Assembly: GCA_900754755.1 (NCBI GenBank)
Contig: CAAEEC010000130.1
Span: 1-5,158, forward strand
Reading direction: 5' to 3'
Source: Clostridia bacterium
Lineage (GTDB): Bacteria > Bacillota > Clostridia > Christensenellales > Aristaeellaceae
Length of the DNA: 5,158 nucleotides
A program made the position numbers and the translations under genes. How positions within the stretch are numbered: position 1 is the stretch's first letter; every line of letters starts with the position of its first letter. The notes beneath the pieces are model-generated. The model had not been told where the DNA came from and ran no database searches. It saw only the letters and a list, made by a program, of their open reading frames with translations. Below are positions 1 through 5,158 of this stretch, one piece after another.

Positions 1-1
1 A

Positions 2-34
2 GTACCACAAGCGAGCTTGCGAGCGCAGTGGTAC
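2..34. repeat. Short inverted repeat with internal direct repeat at the left edge
   Basis: GTACCAC (2-8) and GTGGTAC (28-34) are perfect inverted copies. Between them GCGAGC occurs twice (11-16 and 19-24), and GCG/CGC (11-13 and 24-26) could extend the stem past a small bulge. A further small dyad, CAGC-AAA-GCTG, lies at 61-71. Dense small palindromes after a gene end resemble the dispersed intergenic palindromes common in GC-rich Clostridia, but one copy in one window cannot prove a repeat family. Confidence 0.4.
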
Positions 35-75
35 GACCATGCTGAATTGAGGAATGCTGGCAGCAAAGCTGACTG

Positions 76-119
76 AGGGGTTGCGAAAGAACTTTTGCTG
101 TTTTTTCACAGCCCCTTTT
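76..119 (+). terminator. Terminator-like hairpin downstream of araB
   Basis: AGGGGTTG (76-83) can pair with CAGCCCCT (109-116) with one G-T wobble. The right arm's final T begins a TTTT run (116-119), the polarity of a plus-strand terminator. The 25-nt loop contains alternative small stems: GCTGT/ACAGC at 97-101 and 108-112, and a CGAAA/TTTTG pairing at 84-88 and 93-97. On the minus strand there is no T-run after the hairpin, so it is a poor classic terminator for the araB operon. It may end a convergent plus-strand gene to the left, or form part of an intergenic repeat. Confidence 0.35.
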
Positions 120-137
120 AAGCATACGGCTTATTTT

Positions 138-1805
138 TTATCCCAGGCTCTCGCTCTGAATGTCGCGCAGGGCGCGCATGGGGCTATGCGCGTCGCGGCC
201 AAACTGGTCGTGCAGCGCGGCGTACAGGGCGTAGAGCTTTTGGTAGATGGCGGCGTCCCTGGGGTTGGGCCGGTAGACCGCATCCAGCAAGCCGCCCATG
301 GCGGAAGCGGCCTGCGCGATGGTATCGTAGCCGCCGCGCGCCGCGCCTGCCGCGACCGCGCCGAACATGGCGCTGCCCAACGCGCCGGCTTGCCGCGTGC
401 GGGCCACGCGGATTTCCCGCCCCAGCACATCGGCATAGATTTGCAGCATGAGCGGGTTTTTGTGCGCGATGCCGCCGCAGGCAAAGACCGAGCGCACGGG
501 CACGCCCGCTTGTTCAAACGCTTCGACGATGGTGCGCGTGCCAAAGGCGGTGGCCTCCATCAGCGCGCGGTAGATTTCCTCGGGCTTGGTGCGCAGCGTC
601 ATGCCCAGGATCAGGCCCGTGAGATGCGCGTCCACCAGGATGGAGCGGTTGCCGTTCCACCAGTCCAGCGCGATCAGCCCGCTTTCGCCCGCCCGCAGCT
701 TTGCCGCACGCGCGGTGAGAAATTCGTGCGCGCTTTGCCCTTCTTCCTTTGCCTGGCGCGCGCATTCGGCGCCCAGGCAATGCTCCACAAACCAGCCCAA
801 TAGGTCGCCCACGCAACTTTGGCCGGCCTCGTAGGCCCAAAAACCCGGGGCCGCGCCGCCATCCACTGCGCCGCACATGCCGGGCACGGCGCGTTCCTCC
901 TGGGCCAGCAGGATGTGGCAGGTGGAAGTGCCCATGATCATCATCAGTTCGCCCGCGCGGGGCGCGCCCGCGACGGGAACGGATACGTGCGCGTCGATGT
1001 TCGCCGCGGCGACGGACGTGCCAGAGCGCAGGCCCAGCCACGCGGCGGCCTCGGGATGCACGCCGCCTGCGCGTGCGCCCAGCGGCAATAGCGGCCCCGC
1101 CAGCTTCTCTTCGGCCACGGTGGCAAAGCGCGGCTGGAGCGCGGCCAGGTATTCCCGGGATGGATAGCCGTCCCGCGGATTCCACAGCGCCTTATAGCCC
1201 GCGATGCCCGCGCTGCGCGCTTCGCTATGCGTGATTTGGCTGACGATCCAGTCGCCCGCCTCCACAAAGCGCGCCGCCCGCTCATAGACCTCCGGCGCCT
1301 CTTCCAGCACCTGCAGCAGCTTGGGCAGCATCCATTCGCTGGAGATCCGGCCGCCGTAGCGCGCGAGGAATGGCTCTTTGCGCGCTTGCGCCAGTTCCGT
1401 CATGCGGTCGGCCTGCGCCTGCGCGCCGTGGTGCTTCCAGAGCATGGCATAGGCGTAGGGGTTGTTTTCGTATTCCGGCAAAAAGCACAGCGGCGTGCCG
1501 TCCGCCAAAACAGGCAGGCTCGTGCTCGCGGTGCAGTCGATGCCCAGGCCGATCACCTCCGCCGCGTTGACGCCCGCCTGCGCCAGCGCTTCCGGCACAA
1601 CGTGCCGCAGGCATTCCAGATAGTCCTCGGGATGTTGCAACGCCCAGCTGTGCGGCAAAGGCGCGCCGTTTGGCAAGCGTTCCTGCAGAACGCCGTGGGG
1701 GTATTCCATCACCGCGCCGCCCAGTTCCCGTCCAGTTTCCACGTCCACCACGAGTGCGCGCGCCGAAAGCGTGCCAAAATCCACGCCCATTGCGTACCGT
1801 CCCAT
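138..1805 (-). CDS. araB: L-ribulokinase (FGGY-family carbohydrate kinase)
   Basis: The product is a 555-residue cytoplasmic kinase expected to convert L-ribulose plus ATP to L-ribulose 5-phosphate, the second step of bacterial L-arabinose breakdown. Its length fits AraB (about 550-570 aa) better than xylulokinase or glycerokinase (about 500). Visible signatures are the N-terminal phosphate loop GVDFGTLSARALVVDV (residues 7-22), NIDAHVSVP with the likely catalytic Asp271, MGTSTCHIL (291-299), DWWNGNRSILVD (381-392) and the C-terminal ATP-binding stretch beginning CGGIAHKNP (443-451). The ATG lies 4 nt past the stop of the membrane-protein gene. A Shine-Dalgarno AGAGAGG sits inside that gene's last codons, about 11 nt upstream of the ATG, so translation is probably coupled. 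An internal ATG at codon 6 is possible, but its spacing from the Shine-Dalgarno is worse. No frameshift or missing motif is seen. Family assignment is strong; the exact substrate (L-ribulose versus a related ketopentose) is inferred from AraB-type motifs. Confidence 0.93.
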   Translation of the reverse strand: MGRYAMGVDFGTLSARALVVDVETGRELGGAVMEYPHGVLQERLPNGAPLPHSWALQHPEDYLECLRHVVPEALAQAGVNAAEVIGLGIDCTASTSLPVLADGTPLCFLPEYENNPYAYAMLWKHHGAQAQADRMTELAQARKEPFLARYGGRISSEWMLPKLLQVLEEAPEVYERAARFVEAGDWIVSQITHSEARSAGIAGYKALWNPRDGYPSREYLAALQPRFATVAEEKLAGPLLPLGARAGGVHPEAAAWLGLRSGTSVAAANIDAHVSVPVAGAPRAGELMMIMGTSTCHILLAQEERAVPGMCGAVDGGAAPGFWAYEAGQSCVGDLLGWFVEHCLGAECARQAKEEGQSAHEFLTARAAKLRAGESGLIALDWWNGNRSILVDAHLTGLILGMTLRTKPEEIYRALMEATAFGTRTIVEAFEQAGVPVRSVFACGGIAHKNPLMLQIYADVLGREIRVARTRQAGALGSAMFGAVAAGAARGGYDTIAQAASAMGGLLDAVYRPNPRDAAIYQKLYALYAALHDQFGRDAHSPMRALRDIQSESLG

Positions 1806-1809
1806 TGGC

Positions 1810-2430
1810 TTACATTCCTCTCTCTACGACCGCGCTCAGCGCGAGCAAGATATGGCACAAAAAATACGTGGGCAAGATCCACGCCCCAGCGGCGCGGTTG
1901 CCCGCAAAATCGCTTTCCGCGATCAGCGTATCGGACAGCACGATGCAAAGCAGCCCCAGCGTGCGCGCCGCGCCCGGCGCGGCCAGGGAAAAGCCCAGCG
2001 AAGCCGCGGAAATCAGCATATAGAGCACGATGGCCAGGCGCATGCGCGCGTCGCTCACGCGCGGCAGAATGCGCCGGGCGAGATACAGGCCATAACCGGC
2101 TGTCAGCAGCGCGAACGCGAGAAACGGCAGCGGCGCGAGCGAAGCATCCAGGAGCACGTCCCACAAAAACAGCGCGTGCGCCGCGAAAAAGCCGCCGATG
2201 CCGCACAGGTACCAGCCCGTGCGCCCCGCCTTGTGCGCCATGAACCAATCCGCCGCCACGGATACGATCAATCCGAAAAAGAGCGGCGAAACCGCGCCGC
2301 GGACTGCCAGCACAATCGCCGCGCAGCTCAGCGACACGATGGCGTTGAGCGCGAACCAGGGCCGAACGCGGCGCAGCGCCGCCGCGGCCAGCGGAATGGC
2401 CAGCAGCGCGGCATAAACCCAGGCGCTCAT
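1810..2430 (-). CDS. YhhN/TMEM86-family integral membrane protein (possible lysoplasmalogenase)
   Basis: The product is a 206-residue, very hydrophobic protein with roughly eight membrane segments (about 2-19, 24-43, 47-63, 73-93, 98-118, 130-150, 154-170 and 183-202). It resembles the YhhN/TMEM86 family, whose characterised members hydrolyse the vinyl-ether bond of lysoplasmalogens. Supporting motifs are SVAADWFM (57-64, at the place of the family's S-x-x-G-D motif), FFAAHALFLW (81-90), LSDTLIAESDF (165-175) and the closing PTYFLCHILLALS (187-199). The start chosen is the ATG that overlaps the phosphatase stop as ATGA (2427-2430). A longer in-frame extension to 2640 would lie entirely antiframe inside the phosphatase gene and reads as Arg/Gly/His-rich shadow sequence, so it is rejected. 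No Shine-Dalgarno is visible before this ATG, which suggests termination-reinitiation coupling. Family placement is fairly confident; enzymatic activity is not demonstrated, and a purely structural or unknown role is possible. Confidence 0.82.
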   Translation of the reverse strand: MSAWVYAALLAIPLAAAALRRVRPWFALNAIVSLSCAAIVLAVRGAVSPLFFGLIVSVAADWFMAHKAGRTGWYLCGIGGFFAAHALFLWDVLLDASLAPLPFLAFALLTAGYGLYLARRILPRVSDARMRLAIVLYMLISAASLGFSLAAPGAARTLGLLCIVLSDTLIAESDFAGNRAAGAWILPTYFLCHILLALSAVVERGM

Positions 2431-2885
2431 GCCTGGGGCGCGGCGGACTGCGCCTGTAGCCGGTCGGCAATGCGGTTGACCGCCCGGTCGATGTCCGCCG
2501 CCGCGCGGCGGTAGCTGGTGATGCCCAGGGAGAACGGGTCGGAAACGCTGCCCGGCAGCATGGCGTATTCGGTGAGCAAATGCGCGTCCGCGTTGGGATA
2601 CATCCGCTTCACTTCCATCAGGTGCGCAGGCGTCATGCACAGCACCAGGCTGCCCGGTTCATACACGTCTTTGAAATCTTTGGCGCGGTGATAGCGCAAA
2701 TCCAGATGGTATTCGTCCATCACCTCGATGGCCTCGTACATGGCCGGCATGCCCGTCATGGCGAACACGCCCGCCGAAGTCACCTCATAACCGCTCATTT
2801 TGCGCGTGAGCAGCGCGTTGCGCATCAGCACTTCCGCCATGGGGCTGCGGCAGGTGTTGGCTGTGCAAACCATGATGATCTTCAA
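2427..2885 (-). CDS. ywlE: Low-molecular-weight protein phosphatase, YwlE-type (probable protein-arginine phosphatase)
   Basis: The product is a 152-residue cytoplasmic phosphatase of the low-molecular-weight tyrosine phosphatase fold. The P-loop VCTANTCRS follows the first strand and supplies the C-x5-R signature (Cys7 and Arg13). The general-acid Asp lies in SVSDPFSLG (Asp116), and SAGVFA follows the second strand. Thr in the NTCR position (residue 11) matches the threonine linked to phospho-arginine selectivity in Bacillus YwlE; many tyrosine-specific relatives carry a bulkier residue there. The classic loop is CxGNxCRS, but here Ala replaces Gly. The start is argued to be TTG at 2885: AGAGGTGG lies 5 nt upstream, and the product then begins MKIIMVCT, as in the family, with catalytic Cys at position 7. 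A GTG three codons earlier (2894, giving 155 aa) overlaps this Shine-Dalgarno and has none of its own. The gene sits between sua5 and a membrane protein, as part of a conserved Firmicutes neighbourhood. Arginine specificity is inferred. Confidence 0.9.
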   Translation of the reverse strand: MKIIMVCTANTCRSPMAEVLMRNALLTRKMSGYEVTSAGVFAMTGMPAMYEAIEVMDEYHLDLRYHRAKDFKDVYEPGSLVLCMTPAHLMEVKRMYPNADAHLLTEYAMLPGSVSDPFSLGITSYRRAAADIDRAVNRIADRLQAQSAAPQA

Positions 2886-2890
2886 AGCAT

Positions 2891-2898
2891 CCACCTCT
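2891..2898 (-). promoter_or_regulatory. Ribosome binding site that decides the ywlE start
   Basis: On the minus strand this reads AGAGGTGG, the strongest Shine-Dalgarno-like stretch in the sua5-ywlE gap. It ends 5 nt before an in-frame TTG (2885). The upstream GTG (2894) lies inside it and so cannot use it. This favours TTG as the true start, although a GTG start with a weak site cannot be excluded. Confidence 0.65.
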
Positions 2899-2919
2899 TT
2901 GCTGCTTTTTATAGGGAGA

Positions 2920-3924
2920 TTATTGGGCTTCCACCACGCGGAAGGCCGCCGCGCGCATCAGCCGGTTCATCACCGCCAAACCCACGCCTGTGGTGGGCAC
3001 GTCCTCGGCATAGATGGTTTCCATGCCGTCCTCATCGAGCTGGCGCAGCGCCGCGAACAGCTCGCCCGGCGCGTTTTTCAGCCGGTACACGCGCCGCGCG
3101 CCGTAATCCGCCTGGGAAAAGGCGAGGATGGCCGCGCGTCCGTCCGCCGCGTCGTACAGGCGGGCGATTTCCTGCGCCGCGCGCGGGCCGGTGACGATGG
3201 TCACTTCGCCCTTGGGCGCGTAGTGTTTGTATTTCATGCCCGGCGAGCGCGCTTGGCTGCCCGCTTGCAACTGGTGCAGCACGCCCTCGTCCACATCCAC
3301 GTCGCCCACGACGCCCTCCAGCATTTCCAGCGTGACGCCGCCGGGCCGCAAAATGCGCGGCCGCGCGCCCGTCACATCCACCACGGTGGATTCCAGGCCG
3401 ACTTCGCAGGGGCCGCCGTCGAGAATGAGGGGAATTCTTCCCTCCATATCCTCCAGCACGTGCGCCGCCGTGGTGGGGCTGGGGCGGCCGGAACGGTTCG
3501 CGCTGGGCGCGGCGATGGGCGTTTGTGCGGCGCGGATCAGCGCGCGCGCCACGGGGTGCGAGGGCATGCGCACGGCTACGGTATCCAGCCCCGCCGTCAC
3601 TTCGCGGGGCACGCGCGGGGATTTGGGAAAGATCAGCGTCATGGGCCCGGGCCAGAAGGCGCGCATGAGCTTGCGCGCGCAGGCGCAGGGCTCGCCCGCG
3701 ATCAGGCCGGCAAGGCCGCTTTCCCCGGCGATGTGCGCGATCAGCGGATTGTCCGCCGGCCGTCCCTTGGCCGCGAAAATGCGCGCGGCCGCCTCGCCGT
3801 TCAGTGCGTCCGCGCCCAGGCCGTATACGGTTTCCGTGGGGAAGGCCACCAATTCTCCCGCGCGCAGCAGCGCCGCCGCGCGGCGGATGCTGGCGTCGTC
3901 CGCCTGGCAAAGCTCCGTATGCAC
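2920..3924 (-). CDS. ywlC: Threonylcarbamoyl-AMP synthase, two-domain Sua5/YwlC type
   Basis: The product is a 334-residue cytoplasmic enzyme expected to make threonylcarbamoyl-AMP from threonine, bicarbonate and ATP, the first step of the universal t6A modification at position 37 of ANN-decoding tRNAs. The YrdC/Sua5 catalytic domain covers about residues 8-205, with PTETVYGLG (29-37), KGRPADNPL (53-61), WPGPMTLIF (91-99), APSANRSG (139-146), ESTVVD (178-183) and ILRPG (191-195). The linker SPGMKYKHYAP (227-237) and a C-terminal Sua5 domain (about 240-334, with TTGVGLAVMNRLMRAA) mark it as Sua5-type rather than the shorter TsaC. The start is GTG at 3924, three bases after the prfA stop. A GCGAGG Shine-Dalgarno inside the last prfA codons, about 8 nt upstream, supports it. 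The partner proteins TsaB, TsaD and TsaE are not in the window. All hallmark residues appear intact. Confidence 0.95.
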   Translation of the reverse strand: MHTELCQADDASIRRAAALLRAGELVAFPTETVYGLGADALNGEAAARIFAAKGRPADNPLIAHIAGESGLAGLIAGEPCACARKLMRAFWPGPMTLIFPKSPRVPREVTAGLDTVAVRMPSHPVARALIRAAQTPIAAPSANRSGRPSPTTAAHVLEDMEGRIPLILDGGPCEVGLESTVVDVTGARPRILRPGGVTLEMLEGVVGDVDVDEGVLHQLQAGSQARSPGMKYKHYAPKGEVTIVTGPRAAQEIARLYDAADGRAAILAFSQADYGARRVYRLKNAPGELFAALRQLDEDGMETIYAEDVPTTGVGLAVMNRLMRAAAFRVVEAQ

Positions 3925-3927
3925 GAT

Positions 3928-5016
3928 TTACGCCTCGCTCTCCATCCGCGCGGTCTGCTCGGCGAGCGTGAGCGCGGAAATGATTTCGTCCAAATCGCCA
4001 TCCAGGATTTCCTGGATGCGGTAAAGCGTGAGGCCGATGCGGTGATCCGTCACCCGTCCTTGGGGAAAATTGTAGGTGCGGATGCGCTCGCTGCGGTCGC
4101 CGGTGCCCACCTGCAGGCGGCGGCGGTTGGCGTATTCGCTGTCGGCCTGCTCGCGCTTCAAATCGTATAGCCGCGCGCGCAACACGCGCATGGCCTTTTC
4201 GCGGTTTTGAATCTGCGAGCGCTGATCCTGGCTGGTGACGACGATGCCCGTGGGAATGTGCGTGATGCGCACGGCGCTGTCCGTGCGGTTGACGTGCTGG
4301 CCGCCCGCGCCGCTGGCGCGATAGGTGTCGATGCGCAAATCGTTGGGCTGGATTTCCACTTCCACGTCCTCGGCTTCCGGCAGCACGGCCACCGTCGCCG
4401 TGGAGGTGTGGATGCGGCCGCCGGATTCCGTCACCGGCACGCGCTGCACGCGGTGTACGCCGCTTTCGTATTTCAGCTTGGCGAAAACGCCCTTGCCCTG
4501 CACCAGCATCACGGCCTCTTTGATGCCGCCGATTTCGGTTTCGCCCTCGTCGGTCATTTCCACTTTCCAGCCGTGCTTTTCTGCGTAGTGCTGGTACATG
4601 CGCACCAGCTCCGCGCCGAACAGCCCGGCTTCGTCGCCGCCCGCGCCCGCGCGCACCTCGAAGATGGCGTTGCGGTTGTCGTCCGGGTCCTTGGGCAGCA
4701 AAAGGATGCGCGCTTCCTGCGCCTTTTCTTCCATCTGCGGCTCCAAGGTTTCCAGCTCTTCCCGGGCCATTTCGGCCAGATCCGCGTCGTCCTGCGCCAG
4801 CATTTCGCGCGCGCTCTCGATGTCCTCCCGCAGCTTGCGGAAACCGCGCGCGAATTCCGCGAGATCCGCGATGTCGCTGTGCTCGCGCATCAGCTTTTGA
4901 AAGCGCGGCGCGTCGTTGATCACCTCGGGCAGGGTGATTTGCACGGAAAGCTCCTCGTAGCGGGCTTCCACGGATTCCAGTTGCCGGGCGATCCGTTCCA
5001 ACATTTTATCTTCCAT
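3928..5016 (-). CDS. prfA: Peptide chain release factor 1 (RF1)
   Basis: The product is a 362-residue class I release factor that recognises UAA and UAG in the ribosomal A site and triggers hydrolysis of peptidyl-tRNA. The length fits RF1 (about 355-360 aa). The N-terminal helical region is about 1-105. The central domain has [10 protein letters not shown] (124-133) and then [20 protein letters not shown] (192-211), whose PVT tripeptide (194-196) is the PxT stop-codon reader of RF1 and rules out RF2, which has [21 protein letters not shown] contains the catalytic GGQ at 238-240, the glutamine being the usual PrmC methylation target. Later conserved blocks are [16 protein letters not shown] and [18 protein letters not shown]. 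The ATG at 5016 is preceded by AAAGGA about 11 nt upstream. An alternative ATG at codon 5 lies 12 nt further from that site and is less likely. It is the first gene of the visible cluster; prmC is not directly downstream and would have to lie upstream or elsewhere. Confidence 0.97.
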   Translation of the reverse strand: MEDKMLERIARQLESVEARYEELSVQITLPEVINDAPRFQKLMREHSDIADLAEFARGFRKLREDIESAREMLAQDDADLAEMAREELETLEPQMEEKAQEARILLLPKDPDDNRNAIFEVRAGAGGDEAGLFGAELVRMYQHYAEKHGWKVEMTDEGETEIGGIKEAVMLVQGKGVFAKLKYESGVHRVQRVPVTESGGRIHTSTATVAVLPEAEDVEVEIQPNDLRIDTYRASGAGGQHVNRTDSAVRITHIPTGIVVTSQDQRSQIQNREKAMRVLRARLYDLKREQADSEYANRRRLQVGTGDRSERIRTYNFPQGRVTDHRIGLTLYRIQEILDGDLDEIISALTLAEQTARMESEA

Positions 5017-5158
5017 ACTGGGTTAAATCCTTTCTATCAGTGCATTGGCAAAGTAACGGAAGAACGAGGCTTAAATCAGAAATGACGGCGTGTACGTCAT
5101 TTCTGGCATTTTTTGCGGGGCGCACGAAGGCCGCGCGCTGTGCGCGAAACAGGCCGAA
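5017..5158 (-). other. Leader / intergenic region upstream of prfA
   Basis: This stretch holds the prfA ribosome binding site (AAAGGA, 5028-5033) and the inverted repeat at 5077-5105. I found no promoter with acceptable -35 and -10 boxes. The best TTGCCA has no good -10 at a usable distance before the start codon. The operon may therefore begin beyond the right edge, or use a promoter I cannot recognise. Beyond the hairpin (5106-5158) the sequence is GC-rich and could be the 3' end of an upstream minus-strand gene, but three frames give three different short tails and none is recognisable. Confidence 0.5.
5077..5105. terminator. Perfect 11-bp inverted repeat, possible terminator upstream of prfA
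   Basis: The arms CAGAAATGACG (5077-5087) and CGTCATTTCTG (5095-5105) are perfectly complementary around a 7-nt loop. On the plus strand the hairpin is followed after three bases by six Ts (5109-5114), the layout of a Rho-independent terminator. On the minus strand it is followed only by ATTTAAG, with the A-run in front, so it may act weakly in both directions. It could end an upstream minus-strand gene before prfA, block antisense plus-strand transcripts, or be a dispersed palindromic repeat. The hairpin is certain; its function is inferred. Confidence 0.6.

Noticed and set aside
2..76. Possible 3' end of a plus-strand gene entering from the left (frame ending in TGA at 74-76)
   Set aside because: All three plus frames stop within the first 76 bases, the peptide is short and unrecognised, and the DNA is made of palindromes and a direct repeat. 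It cannot be told from chance without the sequence to the left.
1227..2243. Plus-strand open frame of 338 codons opposite araB and the yhhN-type gene
   Set aside because: It spans the junction of two well-supported minus-strand genes, and its product is Arg/Ala/Pro-rich with no domain features.
2431..2640. N-terminal extension of the membrane protein to an upstream ATG at 2640
   Set aside because: The added 70 residues lie within the phosphatase gene in another frame, are basic and low in complexity, and do not look like YhhN. The ATGA overlap gives a natural start at 2430.
2800..4170. Long plus-strand open frame (456 codons) antisense to sua5 and the prfA 3' end
   Set aside because: It lies opposite two genes with full family motifs, is rich in Arg, Ala, Gly and His as antisense frames in GC-rich DNA are, and has no recognisable motif. 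It is a compositional shadow.
5017..5076. Sigma-A-like promoter for prfA (TTGCCA with TTTAAC 18 nt on)
   Set aside because: The -10 match is poor, and it would lie downstream of the prfA Shine-Dalgarno, almost at the start codon, so it could not serve prfA.
4207..5085. Plus-strand open frame of 292 codons opposite prfA
   Set aside because: It is the antisense shadow of the highly conserved RF1 gene. Its hydrophobic, His-rich translation reflects the complement of RF1 codons.
5006..5158. Minus-strand frame open from the right edge to a TAA overlapping the prfA start, as a possible upstream gene tail
   Set aside because: It runs through the 11-bp hairpin and the prfA ribosome binding site and shows no motif. 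Two other frames also give plausible short tails (stops at 5097-5099 and 5071-5073), so none can be chosen.

Overview
The window is very GC-rich DNA carrying five complete protein genes, all on the minus strand and packed head to tail. In transcription order (right to left) they are peptide chain release factor 1 (prfA), a two-domain threonylcarbamoyl-AMP synthase of the Sua5/YwlC type, a low-molecular-weight phosphatase of the YwlE (protein-arginine phosphatase) type, a YhhN/TMEM86-family membrane protein, and L-ribulokinase (araB). The run of prfA, sua5/ywlC and ywlE is a classic Firmicutes neighbourhood. With the high GC and the purine-rich ribosome binding sites it suggests a high-GC member of the Clostridia, perhaps an uncultured gut or rumen lineage. 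That assignment is inference from gene order and composition, not from a marker-gene comparison.

Layout. Positions 5017-5158 are the leader upstream of prfA. It holds a perfect 11-bp inverted repeat (5077-5105) and no convincing promoter. Positions 138-5016 are the five genes, with junctions of 3 nt (prfA to sua5), about 25-34 nt (sua5 to ywlE), a 4-nt ATGA overlap (ywlE to yhhN) and 4 nt (yhhN to araB). This spacing points to one transcript with translational coupling. Positions 1-137 follow araB and carry several small dyads, including one terminator-like hairpin, but no gene that can be supported.

Function. The first three genes serve translation and protein quality control: stop-codon recognition at UAA/UAG, synthesis of the activated threonylcarbamoyl group for tRNA t6A37, and probable removal of phosphate from arginine residues. 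The fourth gene is an integral membrane protein whose family includes lysoplasmalogenases. The fifth is a sugar kinase of the L-arabinose pathway, an unexpected passenger on a housekeeping operon, with no araA, araD or arabinose regulator in the window.

I see no mobile element, CRISPR array, tRNA, rRNA or clearly novel system. The most interesting points are the coupling of araB to the housekeeping operon, the non-ATG starts, an Ala-for-Gly change in the phosphatase P-loop, and the hairpins flanking the gene cluster.
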